From Apoderus coryli (taxonomy: Eukaryota; Arthropoda; Insecta; Coleoptera; Attelabidae), in assembly GCA_911728435.2 (NCBI GenBank), contig OU452205.1:1617760-1681759 (forward strand): 64,000 nt of DNA, read 5' to 3'. Numbering within the stretch: the stretch's first letter is position 1; every line of letters begins with the position of its first letter. The notes under the pieces are model-generated. The model had not been told where the DNA came from. It was given only the letters and a program-made list of their open reading frames with translations, and did not search any database. The position numbers were made by a program, and so were the translations under genes. Positions 22,693 through 35,133 of this stretch are shown in pieces.

Positions 22693-24719
22693 TTATACAG
22701 GGTGTCCGGAAAAAGGAGGTAACTCCATTAACCACAGATTCCTTGGGCAAAAATAATATGAGTTTTAAGATATCATTTTTCATTTTAGCCCTCCATGTTC
22801 GATATACAGGGCGTCAAAGTTGAACATTTAAAACCAATATTTCTAAATAATTCTAGTATTTATTGAGATATTGGATTCAAATTTAGTACGTTGCTTTAGC
22901 ATAAAGAGCTACTTCTTTCCAAAAAAGAACACAAAAAACATTTCCTTAATAGCCGAAATACGGGATGTTCAGTACTCATTGACCCCCCAAGTTTTTATCA
23001 CTTAAGCCAATGATTTTTGAACTAAGTTTTTATAGGTTACTATGTATTTTTCATTATTTTTTAACTCTTATAAAATTTGGATAAAATCATTTGTTTTTGA
23101 GCTATTTTGAAAAGTATTGGCTCTTGTTGTCTACGCGGCTCACGGTATTTTCACTACTAAATCAAGCATATTTAACTCAAATTACCACTACCGTGCATCA
23201 AATTAAGTAGAGTTTTCGAAAAGGTAATAAAACTAAACACTACGAACACGAAATTGTTTATTATTTTTAACTTAATTTAAAGTATCATAGTCAAATATTA
23301 ATTATTTAAACATATTATTTTAAAAACATGAAAAAGTAACTAAATAAACATTAGAAAAACTACCAGTGTAAAAAAAATGGCTCCCCATTCTTTTCAATGC
23401 ATATGCTAAAAATGAATCACCAGTCAAATTCCCTGGTAAAATTACAGGACCCAAAAAGAAATTATCCACGACACCAACCCACACGTTGACTTTAAAGTTT
23501 ACTTGATGATGTGTCTCTACTACGGCATGAGGATTTTCTTCTGCCCAGATATGTGTATTATGAATATTTGTGACCCCGTTTCTAGTAAGGTAGCTTCGTC
23601 CGTTAACAAAATATTTTTGATGAAGTGTATATCTCTGTCATGCATTCCGCATATCCACCTACATAGCCTAGATCTCAGCTCAAGGTCTTGAGGAAGCAGA
23701 GATTGTACTTGTTCAATGTGGTAGGGGTGAAGCTGCAGTCTTTTTAAAATCTGGTGTACTTCAGATTTCCCAATACTTTCAACCTGTCGGGCAAGAACTC
23801 TGGTACTAATGTTTGGTATCTCTTCGATGCTTGTTAAAATACTCTCCTCCTTTTCTGGTTGAATTAGACGGGGTTTACCGCAGTTCCCTTTACGGTCTTC
23901 CCTAAAACTTCCATTGTGCCTTAGTCGCCTAACTAAATTTGAAAAATACCTTCGTCTTGGATGAATTCGATTAGGGAACTTTTCTGCGTATCGACTAGCG
24001 GCTAAACTAGAGTTAGAGTAGCGTTTAACTGATTATAATCAATCAAATGTCTTTAAATCTTACCCATGATTAAAATCATATCCGTCATTTCCGAAAAACA
24101 TATAAAATTGTTTCGTCAACGATCCATTTTCGTTGTGTTTACTTATAAAATTACCGATAATTAAAAATATTAACTTTTAAACCTTAAACTACTGTCAAAT
24201 TGTGACCACTAATTTGACAACAATAAAACATTGCTTAAGTAGGTATCCAAGGTAACACCAGAGTTGCTTGATATTTTAACATTATAAGATTAGCCAGAGC
24301 CGCCGAGGCATCAAACAAGAGCCAATACTTTTCCAAATATCTCAAAAACAAATTATTTTATCTAAATTTTATAAGAGTTAAAAAATAATCACAAATACAT
24401 AGTAACCTATAAATACTTAGTCTAAAAGTCATTGGCGTACGTAATAAAAACTTGGGGGGTCAATACTGAACATCCCGTATTTTGGCTATTGAGACATTGT
24501 TTTTGTGTTGTTTTTTGGAAAGAAGTAGGTCTTTATGCTGAAGCAACACACTAAATTTGAATCCAATATCTCAATAAATACTAGAATTATTTAAAAATAT
24601 TGGTTATTGGTCATGCTGGAGGGCTAAAATCAAAAATTACATCTTAAAACTCATATTATTTTTGCTCAAGGAATCTGTGGTTAACGGATTGACCTCCTTT
24701 TTCCGGACACCCTGTATAA
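22693..24719. mobile_element. DNA transposon with about 450-bp terminal inverted repeats
   Basis: Both ends read TTATACAGGGTGTCCGGAAA going inward (22693 on the plus strand, 24719 on the minus strand). The arms, about 22693-23145 and 24294-24719, stay recognisably complementary throughout. The left arm carries about 25 extra bases with an internal ACAGGGCGTC. TA-type flanks are compatible with Tc1/mariner-superfamily target duplication. The interior carries a minus-strand transposase pseudogene. Arms this long are unusual for the superfamily, in which 20-200 bp is common. Confidence 0.85.
23385..24025 (-). pseudogene. Transposase of the 22.7-24.7 kb element (DUF4817-type, Tc1/mariner superfamily)
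   Basis: The minus strand reads NSSLAASRYAEKFPNR (about 24010), RRRYFSNLVRRLRHNGSF, GKPRLIQPEKEESIL, then EVHQILKRLQLHPYH (about 23740), LCRWICGMHDRD, NILFTDEAT (first catalytic Asp, about 23595), then in another frame NTHIWAEENPHAV and VNVWVGVVDNFFLGP (about 23430). This is the order of an N-terminal helix-turn-helix and a DDE domain in the insect transposases often annotated as DUF4817 or Tc3-like. A frameshift near 23570 separates the two parts, and the frame is lost after about 23385, before the second and third acidic residues. Not functional. Confidence 0.8.
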
Positions 24720-24728
24720 TGAACAACA

Positions 24729-24990
24729 GTGATAATGACAGACGCCATGTGCAAAAAGCTAGATGCTTTCAAAATGTGGACGTATCGACGGATATTAAGA
24801 ATTTCCTGGACGGACAGAGTGCGCAATGAAGACATGCTTAGGAGAATGTCAAATGATCTCGAGGTCATGTTCACACTTAAAAAGCGAAAGTTAGAATACT
24901 TCGAACACATACTTAGGAATGACAAGTACGAACTTCTCAAGCTGATCATAGAGGGTAAAAGTGAAGGCAAAAGAGGCCTTGGACAATGCT
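24729..24990 (+). pseudogene. RTE-type LINE, C-terminal fragment
   Basis: An open frame encodes KKLDAFKMWTYRRILRISW, then RRMSNDLEVMFTLKKRKLEY, FEHILRNDKYELLKLIIEGK and GKRGLGQ, the C-terminal region of RTE-clade proteins just before the position where the 3.1-kb fragment begins. After GKRGLGQ the frame (open to 25106) no longer resembles RTE. It starts ten bases after the end of the DNA transposon. I did not find the upstream RTE sequence on the far side of that transposon. Confidence 0.8.
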
Positions 24991-27900
24991 TTTCCGGGCG
25001 TATGCTTATGGGCACTTTTTTCATAAAATGTATTAAACGTCATTGTATAATTTTGAACTTAAAGCTTAAAGGCAAATCCAAGTTCAATAAAAACTTAATT
25101 TTTTAAAAATTCTCTTTCATAAAAAAAAAAGGAAACAAAGAAAACATTTTCGATCATTCCACGAATTTTAATTAGGTTCTATCATATATTCATTAATTCT
25201 TTGAATGTCTAAAAACTTTTGATGGTTTTTATTTTTTGACTGCATGATTATTGTAGCATTTTGTGGTAGAAAGCGTAAAGTCATGCCGATGACAATATAT
25301 AGGTATACAAATCAACACTTCCTGTCACAGGTGCGCAAAGAATATAAAGATGTTATGGTAATGCATTGTTGGAAATATTGATGCATACAATAGTAGTCTT
25401 AATCACATATAAATGCAGGTATAATGTAAAATATAAGACAATATTATTTAACATGTCCCTACCTGCTTTGATTTTTGTACAATAAAATTACTGAATAGAA
25501 CTAAATTAGGTGGCATTATTTAATTTCTTATGAAAATCACCTTTATTATTTTATTGCAAGGCAAGCAATCTTATTTAAAAACATTTAAGGCGTTTCATTT
25601 AAAATTCTGGTGTTAAGGTCCTGCCGCATTTTTCGGACGCCCTTTATTATTAAAACTGAAATAATTACAAAAAACTCTTTAAAACCAAGAAACTTTTAAC
25701 AATTTTTTTTAACGTCGGTAATTTCTTAGAAAGGGTATACCTAGGTCACTAATAAAAGCCCGCCCTGTACACCCTTGATTTTCAAACAAGACCGAAGTTG
25801 AGGTTTGAGTTTAAAAAAATTCCTGAATTTAAGACATAAGACAAAATATTTTTCGTTTTTTATATATACTGCATGTACGAAAAGCAATAATAATGATTAA
25901 TAAAATTATAACAGCACGTTCTGCTCTAATATAGGCCGAAATGATGCTTTAGAGCGATGAGAGGGAAATACGCGAAGTGGCCCCGAGTGATGCACACAAC
26001 TTGAAAACACATAAAATGCACTTTTAACGCTATAACACGACTTTTAAGTGTGTTTCGGAACATTCATAAAACTATTAAACAAAGTAAAGTGCTTCTCGGC
26101 TGCCACTCTATGGAAAAGGTAGAAAGAAAAGCATCAGCATCTCGGGCCAGCGATGGAAGAAGAAAAGGATCGGTTAACTCTGGTGTATATAGCGTAATGG
26201 CATGAAAATCGATTAGGAGTTGATGGTTTTTCAAAACTTTATTATTGATAAAATGGTGGTGGGTGGGTATTGGCTTATTTTGAAACAGCTTGAAATATAA
26301 TTAGCTAAACGAGAGAATAAATTTATACAAAAATATATACACATTTGTAAGCCCACTCAGAGTGCTGATGTACTTGATACCAAAGCATATTGATAACAAA
26401 CCATATCCTATTCATATCTATTGCTTCTTAATATAAAAGACCATTACAACTAAATGAAATAATATAGACTGCTCTTGGAAATCGCAGCAAAAAACTCCAA
26501 CTCCATGACCAACAGAATTATTGGCAAATAAATTGAGATTTAATGAAGTCTTCTCCTGTTGATGCCATCCTTCGCTAAACCTAAAGCAAGCAGAACAATG
26601 CATATGAAAATTGGCATAGGAATCAATGATGAAATAGCTACGCATCAGTTCAGACGTTTTAGGAGATTTGTCATATCTGAAATCACAATTCAAACCGTAT
26701 TGCCTCCAATAATTTAGAGTTAATTACAATCCGATTACTCATTTGATGTGTGTAAACATTCATATGAGACCAATACAACGATGAGGCAGCTTTGATGAGT
26801 TCAGTCTAGACGGTACTGCATCAACGTGCGTTGGAATGCTTCTCTGTTTTAAATTATTTCAGTACGTAGATGTCATTTCCCAAATGCTTTCAACTAGGCT
26901 GAAAATTTCGTTTACGCGTGCCAAACGATTTGATTATCAACATGAACCACGGCAGTCTTCTACAGACTTTGATCTTCGGCGAATTTCTGATTTTGGAATG
27001 CCAGAGCCAATTATGAATAGTTACAGAAAAAAAAAAATCCTTCAAAACCAAAAATTATTTGGACACCGCTTGCAACAAAAGACGTTCTAAAACAACCACA
27101 AGAAGCAGCAACTGCAACAGCTCAAACTGCTCCACATGTCAATCTAACTTAACGCGAACAATAAAACCTGCTTCAAACGCCAGCAGCACACCAACTGTAT
27201 CATGAAGCCCAACATTAGTAGAATTAGAAACCTCCGTAACATCACGAAATTGACTCGTTCGAGAACATCCAAGGAAGCGAAGATTATAGTTTTTCACCAA
27301 CTACTGTAGACTCTAACAATACCAACAACATTCCTTATAGTTGTAGCAGTGAGTTATAACGTGTAGATGGATTATATTTCGACTATGCCGACATATTCAA
27401 TTTGGCCATAATTTTGAAAAACGCAATCTAAATAATATTGGTTTACTACCAACTCTTGAAGAAATAGCTCAAGCAAATAATATGGAAATCGTTCACGTAA
27501 TCAACTACGAACGTTTGAAGAAAGTTTTTAGTGACTTCGATAATGATTTATCAAACATTACGATGGCGAAATGCGGAAGTATCTATCCAAACTAGCGGCA
27601 TGTATTTCAATCAATAAAGACGATTATTATTATTATTATTAAATTTTGGATAATGTGTCCGTTTTGTACAAAAGTCGAAGCTGACACGAGAGGCGACAAA
27701 ACTATCGATAAAGCTAGGGATAGGATTACGAAAGCAATTAATAATGTAGTAATGTTTGATAGTGATTTTAATGTGAAAGTTTGCTCTAGCACTTGACTTA
27801 GTTAGATATATTTTTTTTAGGAATAGTCAAAAGAACGAAAACTTTTAAAAAACGAATTCCCATGTTCTTAAGTCTGCAAATCTGAACACGTTCAGAACAG

Positions 27901-29647
27901 GGTCCTAGGTGGACCCGAACTAACCATGCTAAGAATATGTCCCCGATGTTTCCTCACATTAATTAAGTTACTGTTGAGAACAGGTAGTTAGATAAACAGG
28001 AATCTATAGAAGCTTCAGTACAAAAGTCATAGGTCCTAATACCTATTATTTATTAGATCGCATAGATCGATATTAAGTTTGTCGAATTCAACAGAAAAGT
28101 TTTACACGTTCAATACTTCCAAGAAATATTCACCACAATGTATGAGTTGTCTATTATAAAATTATTTAGTCAACGTATTTAACATTCTACTCGTAGAATC
28201 CTTTAAACGATTGTTAATGAATTTCTATACCTACATGTCGCTTCTATTTATTTACACTTACTTTTGTTAACTATAAACAATGCATATTTTCCTATCAACA
28301 AAAGATAAGCCAAACCATTATTATTGTAATTCGACACCATGTTTTCTATTCTTTTTCTTTTATTCTTCAATTGAATATTCCATGTTTCCAAAGAATCTAG
28401 AATCGCCGGAAGGAAATTTAAGATCCTTTTATACAATTATTATGTACAATTTTGTGTTTAGATGTGTATACAGGAAGAATCACGCTTGATGATACCTTAG
28501 ATAAGAAAAACTAGACACATGTTTATTATTCTGAAAAACCAACAGTAGGTACACAGCAAAAGTACCCAGCATGGCCCTATACCTATGTCAAAGATTAATC
28601 TACACAATAGATAGTCAGCCCAATGCATTAAAATCAGAACATCTCTAAGTATGCCTGCCACTACGTGGCGTAGACTAGCGTGTAAAGCATAGAGCAGTAT
28701 TGTCACAGCCAGAAACCGTTTTGTAGTTTATTAATATCAAAAACAAAACGCAACGTATAACAATTATTTAGATCATTTGCAACAGATATGCACCGGCAAT
28801 ACTGTATTGTCAGAGAGAGAAATTGATGAAATTCTGTATTAATCTGGAGGGGATACGCAGGGAGGGTAGAAAAAAAACAAGCGAATGTGGTGTGTGTCGT
28901 GCTTTGCCAATTCGTCGGTAAAAGAAACACACAGGGTGATTTATTACAAGTACAGTATTGAAATAAAAGCCTAATCTCTATGAATTAAATTTAATATAAT
29001 AATATTTAATACATGTCATACATGTTTCAAGACTAGACCAGTCCCATGATCAGTGGCGAACAATCGTTAAATGAAAAGCTTTTAGATAGAAACATATTTT
29101 TGACTAAATATTTCACGTAGACAATGTGGCAAAGATGTAACAAGATTGTTGTAGATCTTATAATACCTATAATAAAAAAATTATCAGTGCTACCTATATT
29201 ATATTAGGTATACCTATTATAATAGTCTGTCTCTTCATCAGGTATAAGTTCCACTTTATCGGTTTAGGTACTTAAATTTTACTTCTTTTTAATGTTTCTT
29301 CGGGTAAATAATAAGTTCGGTAGGAATAGGGCTTTGCGTATGAAACAAAAAAGATAGAAAATAGAAATTTGATATAGGGGTAGTTCTAAGCATTTACAAG
29401 TTTGTGACGTGTAGCGATTTTCGATGCCGCCCCCGGAGGTATACATGAGGGCGGCGCAATGCCGTTTTAAATATCTCGTTTCGCTTTCTTGGAAAATAAA
29501 AAATTATAACTGATAACTGAAACTTAGTACGTGGGCGTAAGAGGTAAGCTCACTTCACAGGTCTCTATTAATGAAAGAAAGTTAACATTTTGAGCATCTG
29601 CGTAAAATTAAATGTATCCGTTTGGTGGGTAGTTTTGATTACAATAA
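24991..29647. other. Gene-poor stretch with one unidentified open segment
   Basis: No recognised domain. The plus strand at about 27421-27597 is open for 58 codons, with an ordinary-looking translation (LPTLEEIAQANNMEIVHV, then INYERLKKVFSDFDND) that ends at a stop just before AATAAA and an ATT microsatellite tail (27624-27641). Upstream, 26930-27350 has a Gln/Thr-rich region broken by stops. This could be the 3' end of an unknown retroelement gene. A CTGANGA-like motif lies on the minus strand at 29020-29055. A GC-rich island with a GCCGCCC/GGGCGGC inverted repeat lies at about 29426-29455. Confidence 0.35.
27624..27641. repeat. ATT microsatellite, probable retroelement tail
   Basis: Tandem ATT triplets follow AATAAA within about ten bases, as at the 3' ends of the LINEs at 6.35, 40.4 and 49.1 kb. 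Confidence 0.7.
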
Positions 29648-29719
29648 GTCGGTGCCAAGCCCAAGCCCGAAACAAAATAAATCTATATTTACCTACTACC
29701 TATTTGGCTTGGTACCGAC
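29648..29719. repeat. Short stem-loop repeat
   Basis: GTCGGTGCCAAGCC at 29648-29661 pairs with GGCTTGGTACCGAC at 29706-29719 (one wobble or mismatch), with a 44-base loop. This could be a tiny foldback element. Confidence 0.7.
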
Positions 29720-32126
29720 TATTATGTGCATTGTTGTCTTTTGAATGATATTTGTATTTTGTTATTTTTCGTATTTTTTATTAGTTCTTTTGACAGCTCT
29801 GGTGTCATCAATACACCTGTATCCCGAATTGCACCAAATTGCGATGCTATTGAAAATGCATATAATCCTAAATATAATATTCTTTTTGAACTACCTGTAT
29901 CTCGAAAACCAAGCCGTAGCGGACCCATGTACATATGAAATTTGTATCTTAAAATTAGTCAAAGAATCACCCTTTAAAGTTTGTACAAGTACTTATGCAA
30001 CACCCTGTATACATAGATACTTTGATTTGCAATTTGCAAATCTGTCAAACTAGGTAATGCTGTTTTTTTTTTATTTACTTTCAAATATGGTGTTATGTAA
30101 TTGTATTCAAATTAAATGTTTGGGGATGATATTTACGAGTTTTATTTTTTTATATAGAGAAACTGTTATTCAGTTTTTAAGGATCAATCTGAAGCAGACG
30201 ATTGTACTTGTTAAAACATGAAAAAAGTTATTGTCGTGATACTTTTAACACCCTGTTGGTGGGTTTTTAAAGCTTTTTACGAAACGTGTTAACAATACAA
30301 TCTACATAAATCGTTAGTTTTTTAAAGTTTTATGATCATTGCACAAAAACCAATATTAGGGAGACTGTAAGTTTTTTTTCAATTCGGCGTTGCAGAATTT
30401 GAACCTAATTGTGTTATTTTACTAGTATAGATATTTTTGAGTAAATTAATTCGGTTATAATCGATGAGTAGAATCTTTGGAATAAAATACATTTCGCAAA
30501 AACGCTGAACCATATTTCTCAATAGATTTAAATTTTCATTAAAAACAGATTAAAAATTCTAATTTTTTACATCCTGCATTTCGAAACCGTATTTTTTTAA
30601 ATAATTATTGTCATGCTGGAAATTTCAAACCTTATTTACTTCAGCAACTTGTAAAAAGCACAGCCTTTTTAATATTAACATTTCTTAAAATCGATATTAC
30701 GCGATAACGATGACTTTCTATCAATATCACAGAAGGATACATTTATTACGTATATAATTTGTTAGATTTTACATCTCCGAATTGAAACACACGCAAAAAA
30801 TGTGCATAAAAAAGTTAGGGTAGCATTTCACGCCTGTATGCCCCTTTAATTTACCCGCCTCTGAGATTTATTTTTTCATAATGTTAACGACAAGTTGAAT
30901 CTGCTGTTTGAGTTTGATCCTTAAAACTGAATCAGGTAATAACCGGAAGTCCTATCTATAACGCCAAATTTCGTTAATTTAAATATAACTTTTTGATGCA
31001 TCCTTATATCCGAAATTTAAAATTAAATCACTAAAATAATATTATTTTAGTCATTTAAAATTATTGTCTAAAACATTTAATAAACCAGCCCTGTATATTT
31101 ATACTATTACAGTAATTTCTTTTATTTTCGTCCATACACATTAATCTTTGCGTAGATAGGTATACGTATACCATATAATTTTAAACAAAAAACACTGCTG
31201 CACAGTAGTACATATATGATACCTATAATATAAAAACAAACTCCCACCTCGTAGGGGAAAGTATACTCGTCCTTGTCTAACATTGCCCATATGATTATTT
31301 TATTTCAACACAATACATATAACGCCATCTACAATTTCCATGGTTGCATGTTTTTCTAATAGATGTAGCTCGTGTCGAGACAGTTTCAATTTTTGTTTTA
31401 TTTCCCATATACGCTGACTATCTATTGTGTAGATTAATCTTTGCCTATGTTGAACAATTTTTGAATAAATAATTTATTTTGGCCAAGAATAGGTCTTGCG
31501 AAATATTCGTCATTTTGCCGTTTGAATAGACAGAATCTTGAGATTTTGAAGGAAGTTCAAGAACATCTTAGGAAAATCAACCATCGCGACAGATTCAGGG
31601 TGGGCGCTAATGACTGTAGTATTTTCTACTACTAAAAATGGACATAAATCAATTTGCACAAATGGAACACCCTGTATATTAAAAACAAATGAAATGAAAA
31701 CACGTATTTTCGGTGAATTTTTTGTTTTAATCTTAAAGCCAATCATTCTGATTTTATACCGAGTGTACACAAAGTTGTTCAAATAACATTTGCTATTGTT
31801 ACAAATAGGTACCTAGTACATGCAGATTTTTTTTTACATTTATTTTTCTTAACAAAAATCCCATTACCCCATCCTGTGTTCAGTAGAAACCATAATAGTT
31901 GCCCTACTTTCGAAAAATAGACGTGAAAAATTGCATTAGGTAGCCGAACGGACAATTACGCTTTGGGTTTTTGGAACTTCTATAGTACAAACGATAGTTA
32001 AATGGTGTCTTGCTGAGCGCTGTCATTTTTATAAGGCTACTTACTAGGAAATTGAGATATTACCTATATTTTTTTTAGTTCTACTAACACAGAAACTGTG
32101 GCAATGTATTTTCTCTGTTTAAAATG
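29720..32126. other. No recognised gene
   Basis: Overlapping 70-100-codon frames around 29722-30053 occur on both strands and show no domain. ACACCCTGTAT motifs are present near 30003, 30249 and 31669, suggesting several old transposon ends. Confidence 0.4.
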
Positions 32127-32625
32127 TGAAATTTAGGTCACTAGTTAGAAAAAAACTGATGACAAATAAATATGTTCTATAGCTAGCTGAATGTTTTTAT
32201 TAAAATGTTAAATTTTAAAAGTATCTGGTAAATTACTCTAATTTTTAGGTAAAATATTTTAAATTTTAAAGAGTTTGGTAATCAAACTTTTTGAAAAAGA
32301 ACAAAGTCGCTGGTAAAACATGTCCGCTGTTCCATGTTAAAATGTTAACATGGTGCCAAAGTCATCATCACAATGACAAACCTTTTCACGGTGTCTTCTA
32401 TAATATCGTTGAAGACATCAGCTTGCCTAAGCCTTCCCATTTTTAGCTGTCTGTCTGCCTGCCTGTCTGTCTGTCTGCCTATATCCACAAAGACGCAAAA
32501 ACCACTTAACAGATTTTAACCAAGTTTGCCACAAAAATACTATTGGACATGGCAAGGAGCTGATTAGATTTTGGGAAACATTGAGCGTAGGCAAGGGGTT
32601 TAAAAGGGGGTTCAAAAATTAAAAA
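32127..32625 (+). repeat. Head of a dispersed repeat (copy 1), with TCTG microsatellite
   Basis: Direct, nearly identical match to 39030-39510. It contains a CTGTCTGTCTGCC-type run (32444-32480), then the segment GCAAAAACCACTTAACAGAT. Repeats of this style (a TCTG run followed by 'aaaaccacttaac-ga-ttt') are common in invertebrate genomes. The element type is not established here. Confidence 0.7.
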
Positions 32626-33830
32626 AATTCATAGTTCTTAAACTTATCCGAAATACTACATAATTTTTTACACATTTTATTGAATATAACCTAAAATATT
32701 GAACATAAAATATTAGACCACATTGGCGTTCGAAAATAGTGTAAAATGGGGTAAAAAAGATTTAAAAAAACGTATTTCTTAAACATAGCAGAAATATTCA
32801 CTAGTTATTTATAGCTTTGATAGAATATAACCTATAGATTGTGGCATAAATAACTTACTTTCATAGGCGTTCGTAAGTAGTGGAAAAGGGGTCAAAACAT
32901 GAAAAATATATATTTCCTAAACTTTTTCGAAATATGGAATAATTTTTCATAGTTGTGATACAATATAAACTTAAAAATATTCCATAAAAGAATTGGTTCA
33001 CATAAGCGTTCGTAAATGGTAGAAAAGAGGGTAAAATAAAAAAAAAATATTTAAAATGAAAAAATTAATGTACCATAAGCGTCTGTGAAAATTCTATGAA
33101 AGGTTCAGAAAAAATTTGTATCCCTGATAACTTAAAAACCACTTAACGGATTTTAACCACATTTGGTAAGAAAATACTGCAGGATATTTATAGGTGGCGA
33201 TTAACATTAAGCGTAGGCAACGGGTTTAATAGAGGGTTCAAAAATTTAAAAAATCATAGTTCTTAAACTTATCCGAAATATTGAATAATTTTTTATGCAT
33301 TTAATTAAATATAACCTAAAAGATTTAACATAAACAATTAGACCACATTGCAATTCGAAAAAAATGTAAAATGGGGTAAAAAGGTTAGAAAAAAACGTAT
33401 TTTTTAAACATAACAGAAATATTGACTAGTTATTTATAGCTTTGATAGAATATAACCTATAAAATGTGTTATAAATAACTTGTTTTCATAGGCGTTCGTA
33501 AATAGTGTAAAAGGGGTCAAAATAAAAAAAATATATACTTCCTAAACTTATTCGAAATACGGCATAATTTGTGATAGTTGTGATAGAATATAACCTAAAA
33601 AATGTTACATAAATGAACTGGTTCACACAGGCGTTCGAAAATAGTGTAAAAAAGGGTCAAAAACGAAAATATAAAAAAAATTTCAAATATAACAGAAAAA
33701 TTGGCTAATTATATATAGCTTTGATATAAGATATCCTACAACATGCAGCATAACAATTTTGTTTACATAGGCGTTCGCAAATAGTAGAACACGGAGCAAA
33801 ATAAATTTTATAATAAAACTAAAAAAAAAT
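32626..33830 (+). repeat. Hierarchical tandem repeat: about 140-bp units in about 625-bp blocks
   Basis: The landmark GGCGTTCG(A/T)AAATAG occurs at about 32726, 32866 and 33006, then again at about 33350 (degenerate), 33491, 33631 and 33770. Within a block the spacing is 140 bases, and corresponding units of the two blocks are 624-625 bases apart. Each unit holds TAGAATATAACCTA and AAAATGGGGTAAAA-like segments. The second block begins with its own copy of the 'CTTAACGGATTTTAACCA' head, without the TCTG run. Confidence 0.85.
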
Positions 33831-34049
33831 CAACTATTTTGCGTACAAGAACTTGGCCTAGAAGATCTGAAATATATTCTGACCTCATGTGTTTTTTATT
33901 TTTGGGAAAAATAATGATCACTCGGGGCAAGTTCTGTACTATAGCATATTTTATAATATCGAAAACCACGATTCTTGTGTTTTTGAAGGAGCAACACACT
34001 CTGATTGCTTCTTTTTACTGTTCTAAGACTGCCTCGTAGTATTCTCCAG

Positions 34050-34270
34050 TTATATAAGCTATATAATATCCAAAAAGGTGGTCGCCATGAGCTTAGCGCC
34101 TCACTGTGTGACCTTTAACTCCTTCGCTGGTGGTCCTGCTCCGACTAAGGTTCGTAACGATGAACCCAGGTTCCGTCTCCAGTAAAAATCCAGGTCAACA
34201 CACCGTCCATCCCTATCTTCACCAGATAGATCCAAAAATGCATGACACTATTCGATGCGCTGCTGATTTT
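34050..34270 (-). pseudogene. Mariner-type transposase remnant
   Basis: The minus strand reads a degenerated 'DETW' region (FYWRRNLGSSLRTLVGAG), then GPPAKELKVTQ, a stop, and GAKLMATTFLDI, aligning to the 'W...GSP.PKK.KV..SAGKVMATIFWD' segment of mariner transposases. Only about 60 residues remain. The 161-codon plus-strand frame over the same bases has no motif of its own. Confidence 0.55.
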
Positions 34271-35133
34271 GCGGTGGTCTTTTCGGCACCTTTGTCATAC
34301 CGAGATGACCAGGCAGTTATTGAATTATTATTATTATTGAAGATGGCATGTCTTAAGGAAAGTTTATTTAAAAACCTAAACCAAATATATCAAAACGTAT
34401 GTTTAGTTTCAATTAGTAACGTAAATAAAAATTATTTTTTATATTGTCAATTCTACTTGGATAAATTCCTCCAGAAATGGGTACCAGATAATATCATCGG
34501 CATCGTTTATGTACATGTTATTTGTAACAAAAGCTTTTTTTACATTCTAACATATATCCTAATCATAAGCTTGAATAGTTCTATTTTTATAACCAAAACG
34601 CTAGGGTGGAGTTAAGCCATGAAGAAAAGACGACCGTTTTTAGCCATAAGACAACGTTTGTTGTGATGACATATGAAAGAGTTGGTGTACACCTTGTTCG
34701 TTTTCTATACAAAAGAATGAATGTGTTTTTTTGATTAAATTGTACATTGGGATTAATAAAAATGATACCTGGGGGTGGAAGATTGTAGATAGAAGAAAGA
34801 TAAATAAATACCTACAAAATGATAATATTATTATATTCACGTAGTATGTTATTTAGATACCGGGGCCACTATTTAAGTACATTTAATTATCTCTATTATA
34901 CCAACGTTTCATCTTGGCAAAGAGTCCATATGACCAATAATAATTTAGTAAAGAACACAAATTGCCGTCTTATTTTTGTACTAACATTCTATAAATAATT
35001 TAGTGTACTAAAATTATATTATAGTTAGTATAATCAATCCTAGTTTATCACAGAGGTAAATACTTATTAGAGATGTTATGTGCCCAGGTAATTTCCTGAA
35101 CTATTAATTAAATTAAAAGGGATAATGAATATA
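34271..35133. other. No recognised gene
   Basis: AT-rich flank up to the Tc1 insertion. Nothing identifiable was seen. Confidence 0.4.

Noticed and set aside
34130..34615. 161-codon plus-strand open frame
   Set aside because: Its first part is antisense to recognisable mariner debris, and the rest is AT-driven without any motif.
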